Source: Brumimicrobium sp035497735 (GTDB taxonomy: Bacteria > Bacteroidota > Bacteroidia > Flavobacteriales_D > Crocinitomicaceae). Taken from it: a stretch of 64,000 nucleotides of DNA. The notes beneath the pieces were generated by a model, which was not told where the DNA came from, made no database searches, and saw only the letters and a program-made list of their open reading frames with translations. Position numbers and translations under genes: made by a program. Positions 15,413 through 23,753 of this stretch are shown one piece after another; position 1 is the stretch's first letter; every line of letters begins with the position of its first letter. Where the stretch lies: the NCBI GenBank assembly GCA_035497735.1, contig DATJCX010000019.1, positions 37,317 through 101,316 on the forward strand, given 5' to 3'.

Positions 15413-16663
15413 CTATTTTACTTGCGCAAGGGCATGCTCAATATCAGAAATTAAATCATTTGCATCTTCTACCCCAACTGATAAACGAACCAATGTGTCG
15501 CTAATTCCGATACGAGCTTGCTCTTCAGGAGCAACAGCACAGTGTGTCATTGATTTTGGGTGTTGAATTAAACTTTCAGTACTTCCTAAACTCACTGCTA
15601 ACTGAATCAAGCTTAGGTTATTTAAAAACTGGAAAGCTTCTTTCTCTCCACCTTTTAAGTAGATTGAAATCATTGCTCCAGGAGAAGTGTATTGACGTTT
15701 GTAAATGTCATAATCTCTCGTATTTTCTTCTAATAAACCTAAGTAATTGATTTTCTCAATTTTCGGATGATTTTTAAGGTAAAGCGCGATTTTCTCAGCA
15801 CTTGTTGCTTGTCTTTCCATACGGATACTTAATGTTTCCAAACTTCTAGTCAGTAACCATGAAGTATGTGCTCCAGCCATGTTTCCAAGGAAAGTTCTTA
15901 ATACTTTCACTCTACCCATCACTTCAGCAGTTCCTAAAACAGCACCAGCAATCAAGTCACTATGTCCACCGATGTACTTTGTTGCAGAGTAAACAGCTAA
16001 GTCCGCTCCCATCTCTAATGGTTTTGACCATACAGGTCCCATAAAAGTATTGTCCACGCAAACGTAAGTTTTGTCGTCTCCATTCTTAAACTTCTTTGCA
16101 ACTCTTGCACACATTTCGATATCGATTAATGCATTTGTTGGATTAGCAGGTGTTTCCAAATAAATTAGACCTAATTTATCCGCCTTTCCTGAATTGTTAA
16201 TCATTTCAATTAACTCTTCTTCCGTAGTTTCTGCGTAAAATGGAATAGATGAAATTCCGATTTTTTGTAGGTAATCGTGAATAAAATGGTCTGTTCCACC
16301 ATAAACAGGAGAACTATATACCAGTAATTCACCTGGCTTTAAGAATTCTAATAAAATAGTACTAATCGCTGCCATTCCACTTTCAAAAACTGCACTGTCA
16401 GCAGCTTTGTCCCAAAGTGATAAGCGATTTTCTAAAATTTCTAAGTTAGGATTATTGATTCTACTATAAATCAATCCCAATTCCTCTCCTTCTTCTTTTT
16501 GGTTGATTCCGTATGCTAAAGAGAAAAATCTTTTTCCTTCTTCTGCTGTTTTAAAAACAAAAGTTGAAGTTTGAAATATTGGGGTTTTGATTGATCCTTC
16601 TGATAATTCCGCTTTATATCCATGCGTCATCATCAAACTTTCAGGCTTAAAATTATTGCTCAT
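15413..16663 (-). CDS. Cys/Met-metabolism PLP enzyme, probably methionine gamma-lyase
   Basis: A 416-aa fold-type I PLP enzyme of the cystathionine gamma-synthase/methionine gamma-lyase/O-acetylhomoserine sulfhydrylase family. The PLP lysine is Lys229 in SATKYIGGHSDLIAG; Asp204 in VCVDNTF holds the pyridine nitrogen; SGMAAIST (95-102), SSPVYGGTDHF and ETPANPTN are family motifs. The divergent Lrp regulator points to amino-acid catabolism, hence the lyase suggestion, but sulfhydrylase or cystathionine enzymes cannot be excluded by eye. Start is ATG 16663 (MSNNFKPESL); the longer frame begins with TTG. Confidence 0.85.
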   Translation of the reverse strand: MSNNFKPESLMMTHGYKAELSEGSIKTPIFQTSTFVFKTAEEGKRFFSLAYGINQKEEGEELGLIYSRINNPNLEILENRLSLWDKAADSAVFESGMAAISTILLEFLKPGELLVYSSPVYGGTDHFIHDYLQKIGISSIPFYAETTEEELIEMINNSGKADKLGLIYLETPANPTNALIDIEMCARVAKKFKNGDDKTYVCVDNTFMGPVWSKPLEMGADLAVYSATKYIGGHSDLIAGAVLGTAEVMGRVKVLRTFLGNMAGAHTSWLLTRSLETLSIRMERQATSAEKIALYLKNHPKIEKINYLGLLEENTRDYDIYKRQYTSPGAMISIYLKGGEKEAFQFLNNLSLIQLAVSLGSTESLIQHPKSMTHCAVAPEEQARIGISDTLVRLSVGVEDANDLISDIEHALAQVK

Positions 16664-16684
16664 TGTTAAATATTTTGTTTCTAA

Positions 16685-16692
16685 CAAAAATA
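16685..16692 (-). promoter_or_regulatory. Promoter -7 box of the PLP enzyme gene
   Basis: TATTTTTG on the minus strand, 21 bases upstream of the ATG at 16663. Confidence 0.4.
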
Positions 16693-16726
16693 GTGATATA
16701 CTTTTAAAAATCCGTCGACACCTTAA

Positions 16727-16739
16727 ATTTTAGTAAAAT
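16727..16739. promoter_or_regulatory. Perfect 13-bp palindrome between divergent PLP-enzyme and Lrp genes
   Basis: ATTTTA-G-TAAAAT, a perfect 6-1-6 palindrome in the middle of the 152-base divergent region. AT-rich palindromes of about this size are typical of Lrp/AsnC operators, so it may be the binding site of the adjacent regulator; that is inference. Confidence 0.4.
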
Positions 16740-16815
16740 ACTCTATATTTACAAAATAAACAGAACTAAAGAACTGTAAACTGAAGAAAAACGATATTTA
16801 TCAGAATAAAAGACT

Positions 16816-17265
16816 ATGATTAATACAATTGACGAAATTGATAAGCTGATTATTCAGCTACTAAAAGAAGATGCGAAAATGAGTACAAAGGAAATTGCTG
16901 ATAAAGTAGGCATTAGTAAGACTCCTGTTTACGAGCGCATCAAGAAATTAGAGAAGAATGGAATCATAGAAAAATACATAGCGGTCATTGACAATAAAAA
17001 ATTAATCAATGGAATGTTTGTCTTTTGTTCTGTTTCATTAGATGTTCAGAAACTAAAAGAAATTGAACTATTCAAAGAAGAAGTAAAGCGCTTACCCGAA
17101 GTTTTGGAATGCTACCTTATGGGAGGAGCAAATGATTTTTTATTAAAAGTTTTGGTGAGAAATCTCGATGATTATCATCAATTCTCTTCTGGAAAATTGG
17201 CAGCTCTAAACAATGTCAATCAAATCAAAAGTACTTTCGTTTTAGATGTTGTTAAAAAAGAGTAA
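16816..17265 (+). CDS. Lrp/AsnC family transcriptional regulator
   Basis: A 149-aa regulator of the feast/famine family. An N-terminal winged helix-turn-helix (about 5-60: IDEIDKLIIQLLKEDAKMS, TKEIADKVGISKTPVYERIKKL, GIIEKYIAVID) is followed by a RAM amino-acid-binding domain (about 70-145: FVFCSVSLDV, VLECYLMGGANDFLLKVLVRN). Divergent placement next to the PLP enzyme suggests it controls that gene in response to an amino acid such as methionine. Confidence 0.93.
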   Translation: MINTIDEIDKLIIQLLKEDAKMSTKEIADKVGISKTPVYERIKKLEKNGIIEKYIAVIDNKKLINGMFVFCSVSLDVQKLKEIELFKEEVKRLPEVLECYLMGGANDFLLKVLVRNLDDYHQFSSGKLAALNNVNQIKSTFVLDVVKKE

Positions 17266-17348
17266 TAGCGGTTTTAGCTTTCCAATTATGACTACTTATA
17301 ACTTCGTAGAGTGTAACTTAAATTACTTATTTTAATAGGAAGTATCCT

Positions 17349-17356
17349 TATCTTTG
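17349..17356 (+). promoter_or_regulatory. Promoter -7 box of the thioredoxin-like gene
   Basis: TATCTTTG followed by CACC, 50 bases before the ATG at 17407. Confidence 0.5.
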
Positions 17357-17406
17357 CACCGTCTTTAAAAGACATATATTAAAATTGGACAAAAACATCT
17401 ATAATT

Positions 17407-17982
17407 ATGATTGATACAACGACAAATATCATTTCTTGGGAAGAGTACCTTGACATGTTTGATCAAATAATAAACGCTGACTCACCAGCAGCACCATACG
17501 ATAATCCCGACTACTTTCAATACACGAAATTAAACAACAGTCGTATGTTGAGATGGCTGAAAACAGGAACTATCACTGAAGAAACAGCAACAGTAATTAA
17601 CAACATTAAGGAACCACAAACTTGGTACTTAATTCTTGAACCATGGTGTGGAGATGCAGCACATTTAACACCTTTTATTCAAAAGATGGCTGCTTTAAAT
17701 GCTAATATTGATTTGAAAATTGTTTTAAGAGACACTGAGCCATTTATGATTGATGACTATCTAACAAATGGAGGAAAGTCAATTCCAAAACTGGTTATTA
17801 GAGATGCCGACGGAAAAGACTTACATGTTTGGGGTCCACGTCCAGTCAAAGCACAAGAGCTTTACTTACAATTAAAAGAAGCCAACAAAGATTTAGAAGA
17901 GCAAAAGTTGGAACTTCAAAAATGGTATAATAAAGACAAGGGAGAAGAAATTCAAAAAGAATTCAGAGATATCTTAGGATAA
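17407..17982 (+). CDS. Thioredoxin-like protein with a single active-site cysteine (WCGDA)
   Basis: A 191-aa cytoplasmic protein without signal peptide. The thioredoxin fold covers about 65-165: TWYLILEPWCGDAAHLTPF, LKIVLRD, and the cis-proline loop GKSIPKLVIRD. The redox motif is W80-C81-G82-D83-A84, so the second Cys of CxxC is missing. This is characteristic of one thioredoxin-like family rather than a mutation, because the WCGDA motif is otherwise well formed. The C-terminus is a charged helix (LKEANKDLEEQKLELQKW). It may act in thiol transfer or resist overoxidation; function unknown. Confidence 0.82.
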   Translation: MIDTTTNIISWEEYLDMFDQIINADSPAAPYDNPDYFQYTKLNNSRMLRWLKTGTITEETATVINNIKEPQTWYLILEPWCGDAAHLTPFIQKMAALNANIDLKIVLRDTEPFMIDDYLTNGGKSIPKLVIRDADGKDLHVWGPRPVKAQELYLQLKEANKDLEEQKLELQKWYNKDKGEEIQKEFRDILG

Positions 17983-17987
17983 AATCG

Positions 17988-17995
17988 TAATTTTG
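17988..17995 (+). promoter_or_regulatory. Promoter -7 box of the epimerase gene
   Basis: TAATTTTG fits TAnnTTTG, 33 bases before the ATG at 18029 and just after the stop of the preceding gene. Confidence 0.4.
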
Positions 17996-18028
17996 TATTC
18001 TACTAATTTGTAGATTAGAAAATAACAT

Positions 18029-19033
18029 ATGATTTCAACTGAAGATAAATCTAAGATAAAAGATAAAAACATTCTTGTAACCGGTGGAGCTGGATTTATC
18101 GGCTCCAACCTTTGCGAGTATCTATTAGAATTAGGAGCAAAAGTTACTTGCTTTGACAATTTATCTACCGGTTTTAAACACAATATAACACCCCTTTTAA
18201 GCAATCCTAACTTCTGTTTCGTCGAAGCTGACATTAGAGATTTAGAAGCTTGTATGTCGGCCTGTAAAGATCAGGACTACATTCTTCATCAGGCGGCCCT
18301 AGGTTCCGTTCCTCGTTCTATCAATGATCCAATTGCGACCAACGACACGAACATTAATGGTTTCCTTAACATGCTTGTAGCGGCGAGAGACAATGGTGTA
18401 AAACGCTTCGTTTACGCTGCGAGTAGTTCTACTTATGGAGATTCTGAAAACCTACCGAAAGTTGAACACATCATCGGAAAACCGCTTTCTCCTTATGCAG
18501 TTACGAAATACGTTAATGAATTATACGCTGATGTTTTTGCTAAGACATATGGCATTGAAACAATAGGATTACGATACTTCAATGTTTTCGGAAGAAAACA
18601 AGACCCAAATGGAGCTTATGCTGCAGTTATTCCTTTATTTGTGAAGAAATTTATGGACCATGAAAGTCCGATAATCAACGGAGACGGAACTTTCTCTCGC
18701 GACTTCACATACATCGACAATGTCATTCAAATGAATTTATTGGCGTTGACAACGGAGAATAAGGAGGCATTAAATCAAATTTATAACACAGCTGTAGGTG
18801 ACAGAACGACTCTTTTAGAGTTAACTGAAATGTTAAGAAAACAGTTATCAAATTATGACTCTGCAATTGCTCAAGTTGAAATCAAGCATGGTCCAAACAG
18901 AAAAGGAGACATTCCACATTCTTTAGCTTCTATTGAAAAAGCAGAGAGATTGTTAAACTATTCCCCAACTCATAAAGTTGAAGCAGGAATTGAAGAAGCA
19001 ATTAAATGGTATGTAAAGAATTTGAAATCGTAG
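18029..19033 (+). CDS. NAD-dependent UDP-sugar epimerase (WbpP/TviC-type UDP-GlcNAc 4-epimerase)
   Basis: A 334-aa extended SDR enzyme. The NAD-binding motif is LVTGGAGFIGSN (Gly19, Gly22, Gly25), with D-N-L-S-T-G after beta-2, AASSSTYGDS carrying the catalytic Ser/Thr and SPYAVTKYVNELY carrying Tyr-xxx-Lys. Motifs FGRKQDPNGAYAAVIPLF and INGDGTFSRDFTYIDN are typical of WbpP/TviC enzymes that interconvert UDP-GlcNAc(A) and UDP-GalNAc(A). It should supply sugars for surface polysaccharide; no polysaccharide cluster is adjacent. Confidence 0.87.
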   Translation: MISTEDKSKIKDKNILVTGGAGFIGSNLCEYLLELGAKVTCFDNLSTGFKHNITPLLSNPNFCFVEADIRDLEACMSACKDQDYILHQAALGSVPRSINDPIATNDTNINGFLNMLVAARDNGVKRFVYAASSSTYGDSENLPKVEHIIGKPLSPYAVTKYVNELYADVFAKTYGIETIGLRYFNVFGRKQDPNGAYAAVIPLFVKKFMDHESPIINGDGTFSRDFTYIDNVIQMNLLALTTENKEALNQIYNTAVGDRTTLLELTEMLRKQLSNYDSAIAQVEIKHGPNRKGDIPHSLASIEKAERLLNYSPTHKVEAGIEEAIKWYVKNLKS

Positions 19034-19112
19034 TAAATTTCAACAATTCACCTATAGCAAATAGCTCATTAAAGTTTATTAAAGAAGTGACTTATTGAAA
19101 GTGGCATACTTT

Positions 19113-19805
19113 TTAAGGTGTTGAAATACTTACCGGTAATACCTTCCCATTGAAGTAATTTCCTGTTTTTAAAGCAAAGTCAACAATAAATTGCGCAATT
19201 TCCACCGGTTGCATTGGAGCTTGAGCGCCTGGAAAAGCTGCTTCAAACATTTCAGTTTGTACAGCACCTAAACACAAGCAATTCATTTTGATTTTCGTTT
19301 CCTTATATTCTTCAGCAAACAATTCTGTAAAACTAGCTATTCCAGCTTTTGAAGTTGAATAGGCTGACAGTTCAGGAAATTTCACACTACCTTGAAAAGC
19401 ACCCATTGAAGAAATATTAAGAATATGTCCACCATGTTCTAGCATTTTTGGAACAAAATACTGCGTTGCGTAAATAGCACCAATAGAATTCACTTGGTAA
19501 CACGCATCAATATCCTCTCTTGTTAATTCTAGAAAAGGTTTTTTAATCAATAATCCAGCGTTATTAATCAGAATGTCAACACGTGGAAAAGTTGATAAGA
19601 CAAGTTCTAACTCTTGGTGTAAATTCTCAGAAGCGAGATCGATTTGTCCTGTTACAACATTCTCTTGCGTATAATCTGCTTGCATCTGCTTTAGATTACG
19701 AGAAAGTGCAATAACAGTATTTGATTTGTCTTTGGCTAGTTGTAAAACAATGGCTTTCCCAATTCCACGACTTGCACCGACAACAGCAATAACTTTAGAT
19801 GTCAT
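19113..19805 (-). CDS. Short-chain dehydrogenase/reductase
   Basis: A 230-aa classical SDR. It shows the cofactor motif VVGASRGIGKAIV (TGxxxGIG-type), NNAG in VDILINNAGLL, catalytic Ser in LNISSMGAFQG and YSTSKAG with the Tyr/Lys pair. Substrate unknown. The start ATG at 19805 lies inside the end of the upstream paaE-type gene (11-base overlap), so it is translated from the same mRNA; a redox step linked to aromatic or acyl-CoA metabolism is possible. The two-codon-longer frame starts with TTG. Confidence 0.87.
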   Translation of the reverse strand: MTSKVIAVVGASRGIGKAIVLQLAKDKSNTVIALSRNLKQMQADYTQENVVTGQIDLASENLHQELELVLSTFPRVDILINNAGLLIKKPFLELTREDIDACYQVNSIGAIYATQYFVPKMLEHGGHILNISSMGAFQGSVKFPELSAYSTSKAGIASFTELFAEEYKETKIKMNCLCLGAVQTEMFEAAFPGAQAPMQPVEIAQFIVDFALKTGNYFNGKVLPVSISTP

Positions 19806-20907
19806 AATCAATCTTTACAACTGGACTATTTGGATGTGCTTGACAAGTCAAAGTAAACCCTTGTTCAACCTCTTCGTCAGTCAAAGCAAAGTTCTTATCC
19901 ATAGTTACAGAACCTTCCGTTACTTTTGCTTTACAGCTTGTACAGATTCCACCTCTACAAGAGTAAGGAGCGTCCATACCATGACTTTCTGCTTCTCCTA
20001 GGATAGTATCACCTTTTGCTGCTAAATCAAAAGTTTCTTCTTCTCCGCCTAACTTAACAGTTACTTTGGCAACACCTTCAAACTTTTCTGCTGGTTCAGC
20101 TGTTTTATTACCCACCATTTCTACAGGTGTAGTAAACAGTTCGTAGTTGATTTTATTTTCTGCAACACCAAAAGTATCCAAAACTTTTATCACATTCATC
20201 ACCACTTGCTCTGGTCCACAAACGTAGAAACCTTTAGCACGCAACAATGATAAGTCAGCTCTAAATATATTCATCAACACATCTTCTGTCAACATACCGT
20301 GAAGGAAGCCTTCTTTTTCTTGATCAGAAAAAACATGTGTAACTTTCACTTTATTTCCTTCTAGTTCAGAAAGATCATTCTCAAACATTATCGTTTGGTC
20401 AGTTCTATTTCCGTAGAAAAGTCTCATTTCTCTATTCTCCGATTTCTCGATAGCCTTCGCCATAGATAAAATAGGTGTAATTCCAGAACCTGCAGCAATT
20501 GCAACAAAAGTTCCGTCCTCTTTTTCAGGAAGTGTAAAGTTCCCCATAGGAAAACTAACTTCCATTTCATCACCTTCCTTTAGTCTGTCATTTAAGAAAG
20601 CCGACACATATCCGTCTTCTATCTTTTTTACTCCGACAGCCAAACCTTCATCTTCTCCACTACAAATAGAATAAGAACGTCTCACTTTTTCACCATCAAT
20701 AACAACATCTAAGTTGACATATTGACCAGCAACAAAAGTGAATTTATCCTTTAACTCCGCAGGGATTTCAAATTCAATTTTAACAGCGTCTTTAATTAAA
20801 CGCTCTATTTTAAGAACCTTCAAAGTTGCGCTTGAAACAGACATTTTATTATCTGTAGCAACTTCAGATTTCTTTTTTCCTCCAAAAAGTGACTTAAAAA
20901 AACTCAT
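19795..20907 (-). CDS. PaaE-type ferredoxin/FAD oxidoreductase, copy 1
   Basis: Reductase component of the phenylacetyl-CoA epoxidase type, passing electrons from NADPH through FAD and a [2Fe-2S] cluster to the oxygenase. The 370-aa protein has an N-terminal Lys-rich stretch, a ferredoxin-reductase FAD domain (VRRSYSICSGED), an NAD(P) domain (IAAGSGITPILSMAKAI) and a C-terminal plant-type ferredoxin domain with ligands in CRGGICTSC and a final TCQAHP. A second, clearly different copy lies immediately upstream. It could serve PaaABC or another acceptor. Confidence 0.88.
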   Translation of the reverse strand: MSFFKSLFGGKKKSEVATDNKMSVSSATLKVLKIERLIKDAVKIEFEIPAELKDKFTFVAGQYVNLDVVIDGEKVRRSYSICSGEDEGLAVGVKKIEDGYVSAFLNDRLKEGDEMEVSFPMGNFTLPEKEDGTFVAIAAGSGITPILSMAKAIEKSENREMRLFYGNRTDQTIMFENDLSELEGNKVKVTHVFSDQEKEGFLHGMLTEDVLMNIFRADLSLLRAKGFYVCGPEQVVMNVIKVLDTFGVAENKINYELFTTPVEMVGNKTAEPAEKFEGVAKVTVKLGGEEETFDLAAKGDTILGEAESHGMDAPYSCRGGICTSCKAKVTEGSVTMDKNFALTDEEVEQGFTLTCQAHPNSPVVKIDYDI

Positions 20908-20934
20908 AACAATAAATCATTTAAAGACGATAAA

Positions 20935-22011
20935 TTAATCGTCATACGATACAATAATTTTCGCTGTAGTTGGATGCGCTTGACAAGTTAAAATATATCC
21001 TTGCTCTAGTTCATCTTCCTCTAATGCATAATTTTTATCCATGATTGCTTCACCTTCTAAAACCTTCGCTTTACAAGTTGAGCAAACACCACCTTTACAC
21101 GAGTATGGAGCATCTACCCCACCCTCAATTGCAACATCAAGAATGCTTGGTCCATCTTTTTTGATAGCCATAACAACTTGTTCGTCGTCCATAATAACGG
21201 TCATTTCCGTCAATTCTGCGACTGTATTCGATACAGACTTAGTTGCTGTACTTTTCTTATCATCATCTGGTGAAGAGAACAGTTCAAAATGAATATTATC
21301 AGAAGGCATTCCTGCTTCTTCAAACACATCTTTAACTGCGAATATCATTGGTTCTGGGCCACATACAAACACTTCATCATAATGCGTTTCTTTGAACAAC
21401 GTTTGCTTAAACTCGCTCACCTTTTCTTTATTCAATAAACCTTCAAATAAATCAACTCCAATTTTCTCTTCATTAAAGACATGAATCAAATCAAATCTCG
21501 TCATGAATTCATTTTTGATATGCTCTAGTTCTTCTCTGAAAATAATATGGTTAAACCCTCTATTTCCGTAAACCAAAGTAACTTTACTATTCGGTGCTTT
21601 ATGCAGAATCGTCTTTATATGAGACATAATTGGTGTAACCCCACTTCCTCCTGCGAAAAACAAGAATGATTTTGCTGTATTTTCATCAATACTATAAGTA
21701 AAAACGCCTGAAGGTGTCATTACTTCAACACTATCACCCGTTTTCAGCTCCGTATTTGCATAGGTAGAAAACTTTCCAAAAGGTTGCATTTTAATTGCTA
21801 CTCTTAACTCATTTTCAAAATCAGCTGTACAAATGGAATAAGAACGTCTTACTTCTTCTCCATTTATGATCGCTTTAAAGTTAAGGTGTTGCCCAGCTTG
21901 ATACAGATATGCGTTTTTCAACTCTTCTGGAACTTCTAGTGCAATTGAAACAGCATCTTCTGTTTCCTTTCTAATATCTTTAATTGTTAAATTGTGAAAT
22001 CTCGGCTTCAT
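20935..22011 (-). CDS. PaaE-type ferredoxin/FAD oxidoreductase, copy 2
   Basis: A 358-aa paralogue of the next gene with the same three-domain order: FAD (VRRSYSICTADF), NAD(P) (FFAGGSGVTPIMSHIKTI) and C-terminal [2Fe-2S] domain (CKGGVCSTC, TCQAHP). It lacks the Lys-rich N-terminal extension of copy 1 and the two diverge throughout, so this is an old duplication. As the gene nearest the divergent paaABCD promoter region it is the better candidate for the true PaaE. It starts 29 bases from a minus-strand -7 box. Confidence 0.88.
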   Translation of the reverse strand: MKPRFHNLTIKDIRKETEDAVSIALEVPEELKNAYLYQAGQHLNFKAIINGEEVRRSYSICTADFENELRVAIKMQPFGKFSTYANTELKTGDSVEVMTPSGVFTYSIDENTAKSFLFFAGGSGVTPIMSHIKTILHKAPNSKVTLVYGNRGFNHIIFREELEHIKNEFMTRFDLIHVFNEEKIGVDLFEGLLNKEKVSEFKQTLFKETHYDEVFVCGPEPMIFAVKDVFEEAGMPSDNIHFELFSSPDDDKKSTATKSVSNTVAELTEMTVIMDDEQVVMAIKKDGPSILDVAIEGGVDAPYSCKGGVCSTCKAKVLEGEAIMDKNYALEEDELEQGYILTCQAHPTTAKIIVSYDD

Positions 22012-22039
22012 GGTCTAAATTTAGCTAAATTTTAAAGTG

Positions 22040-22047
22040 CAAAAATA
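22040..22047 (-). promoter_or_regulatory. Promoter -7 box of the minus-strand paaE-paaE-SDR operon
   Basis: TATTTTTG on the minus strand, 28 bases upstream of the ATG at 22011. Confidence 0.45.
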
Positions 22048-22343
22048 ACAAGAATTACCTGATTTTTTGAGTTCCAGCTGAAAAACTTTACTTTCATTTG
22101 TTTACCGAATAGTTTTAGCGGACAAAAGGGCTTTTTTAATGGATAATGGGGAAAGCCATTTTGAATTCTATTTAAATTACAATTATCAATCTATAAAGTA
22201 AAAAAACAGTCAATGGCCTAAAATGTTCACTGATAAAATCGCATTATATCACAAATTTTATTCTTTTTAGACAGCTACTTTTTTTCTATTTCCCATTAGC
22301 AGTTTAAGATTCTTCATTTAAGTTACAATCTTTCCGTTTAAAC

Positions 22344-22355
22344 TGATAAATATCA
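22344..22355. promoter_or_regulatory. CRP/FNR-like inverted repeat upstream of paaA
   Basis: TGATAAATATCA: TGAT and ATCA arms around four bases, the spacing used by CRP/FNR-family regulators. Half-sites are repeated about 110 bases upstream with a longer gap. The regulator identity is inference. Confidence 0.35.
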
Positions 22356-22405
22356 CATTTAAAAATCATTTACTTCTCCCGTTCTTTAAAACCAAAAAAA
22401 AATCG

Positions 22406-22413
22406 TATTTTTG
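22406..22413 (+). promoter_or_regulatory. Promoter -7 box of paaABCD
   Basis: TATTTTTG followed by TTACC, 43 bases before the paaA ATG at 22457. Confidence 0.45.
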
Positions 22414-22456
22414 TTACCATTGAATTAATACAAACCATGTTATTTATCTAAAAATT

Positions 22457-23410
22457 ATGGAAAATCAGAATATAGAACTTTTAGATAAGCATTTTCAGGA
22501 TAAAGTTGATCAGGAAATCAAAATTGAGCCTAGAGACTATATGCCGGATGCTTATCGTAAGACTCTAATTCGTCAGATATCTCAACACGCTCACTCCGAA
22601 ACTGTTGGTCAACTACCTGAATCGAATTGGGTAACAAGAGCTCCTTCTCTAGTGAGAAAAGCAACATTATTAGCAAAAATTCAAGACGAGGCAGGTCACG
22701 GTTTATACCTTTACAGTGCTGCTGAAACCCTTGGCGCAAGCAGAGAAGATTTAATCGACGACTTACACAGTGGTAAAGCGAAATACTCAAGTATATTCAA
22801 CTATCCTTCATTAACTTGGGCGGATATGGGTGCAATTGGCTGGTTAGTTGATGGTGCTGCCATCATTAATCAAGTTCCGCTTTGTCGTACGTCGTACGGA
22901 CCCTACGCAAGAGCGATGGTACGAGTTTGTAAGGAAGAATCTTTCCATCAAAGACAAGGATTTGAGATCATGGCTAACTTAGCAGCTGGTTCTCCAGAGC
23001 AAAAGGAAATGGCACAAGATGCACTTAATAGATGGTGGTGGCCAGCGATTATGATGTTCGGTCCAAGTGATGCAGAATCCACCCATACAGCACAGTCAAT
23101 GAAGTGGAAGATTAAACGTCACACCAATGACGAATTAAGACAAAAGTTTATCGACCAAGCAGTTCCACAAGCAGAATTCATAGGACTAAAAGTTCCTGAT
23201 GAGCACTTAAAGTTCAACGAGGAAACAGGTCATTACGATTACGGTCCAATCGACTGGGAGGAGTTTTGGAGTGTTGTTAAAGGAAATGGTCCTTGTAATG
23301 AAGAACGTGTTGCTGCTCGTAAAGCTGCCAAGGACAATGGTATGTGGGTAAGAGAAGCTGCAATGGCTTATGCCGAGAAGAAAGAAAAAAGAAAAGTAAA
23401 AGTATCGTAA
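22457..23410 (+). CDS. paaA: Phenylacetyl-CoA epoxidase catalytic subunit A
   Basis: The di-iron subunit of the multicomponent monooxygenase that forms ring-1,2-epoxyphenylacetyl-CoA in the cytoplasm. The 317-aa protein matches family length and has the ferritin-like helices with carboxylate/His ligands in KIQDEAGHGLYLYSAAE (ExxH) and CKEESFHQRQGFEIM (ExxH). NRWWWPAIMMFGPSD is strongly family-specific. It heads paaA-B-C-D with gaps of 43, 9 and 12 bases. No paaK ligase, paaG/J/Z or paaH genes lie in the window, so downstream steps must be encoded elsewhere. Confidence 0.97.
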   Translation: MENQNIELLDKHFQDKVDQEIKIEPRDYMPDAYRKTLIRQISQHAHSETVGQLPESNWVTRAPSLVRKATLLAKIQDEAGHGLYLYSAAETLGASREDLIDDLHSGKAKYSSIFNYPSLTWADMGAIGWLVDGAAIINQVPLCRTSYGPYARAMVRVCKEESFHQRQGFEIMANLAAGSPEQKEMAQDALNRWWWPAIMMFGPSDAESTHTAQSMKWKIKRHTNDELRQKFIDQAVPQAEFIGLKVPDEHLKFNEETGHYDYGPIDWEEFWSVVKGNGPCNEERVAARKAAKDNGMWVREAAMAYAEKKEKRKVKVS

Positions 23411-23453
23411 TTTATAAAGCGATACAATTATATAAAAATATTAAAACTAAAAA

Positions 23454-23744
23454 ATGGGAAATAAAGTTGAATGGCCACTTTGGGAAGTTTTTATCCGAAG
23501 TAAGCAAGGGCTAAATCACAGACATGCTGGTAGTTTAAGAGCTCCAGATGAAGTTATGGCGATTAAAAATGCACGTGACGTTTATACACGTCGTAGCGAA
23601 GGTGTTAGTATTTGGGTAGTTAAAGCGGAAGATGTTTTTGCTTCAGACCCCTATGAAGAAGGTCCATTATTTGAACCTGCAAATACAAAAATTTACCGTC
23701 ACCCAACCTTCTATCATGTTCCAGAAGGAGTTAAAAACCTTTAA
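23454..23744 (+). CDS. paaB: Phenylacetyl-CoA epoxidase subunit B
   Basis: A 96-aa protein matching PaaB along its whole length: EWPLWEVFIRSKQGLNHRHAGSLRAPD at 5-31, ALKNARDVYTRR-like helix and SIWVVKAEDVFASDPYE. PaaB is needed for assembly of the active PaaAC oxygenase core with the reductase. Position directly after paaA and before paaC is the standard order. Confidence 0.95.
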   Translation: MGNKVEWPLWEVFIRSKQGLNHRHAGSLRAPDEVMAIKNARDVYTRRSEGVSIWVVKAEDVFASDPYEEGPLFEPANTKIYRHPTFYHVPEGVKNL

Positions 23745-23753
23745 AATAAAATC

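Larger units (their letters stand above)
22012..22456. promoter_or_regulatory. 445-bp divergent control region between the paaE-type genes and paaA
   Basis: No gene is visible. It holds a minus-strand -7 box (22040-22047) and a plus-strand -7 box (22406-22413). The 9-mer ACTGATAAA occurs at 22229 and 22342, and the 8-mer ATATCACA at 22246 and 22350. In the downstream copy the two overlap to make TGAT-AAAT-ATCA (22344-22355), a CRP/FNR-like inverted repeat about 50 bases upstream of the paaA -7 box, a usual activator position. The rest is AT-rich without clear structure apart from a weak GGCTTT/AAAGCC inverted repeat near 22129-22157. Confidence 0.45.

Noticed and set aside
19795..22011. Assembly duplication of the paaE-type gene
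   Set aside because: The two copies differ along their whole length, including the N-terminus, while keeping all motifs; this is a true old paralogue pair.
22129..22157. GGCTTT/AAAGCC hairpin as a terminator
   Set aside because: Six-base arms with a 17-base loop and no nearby gene end; too weak.
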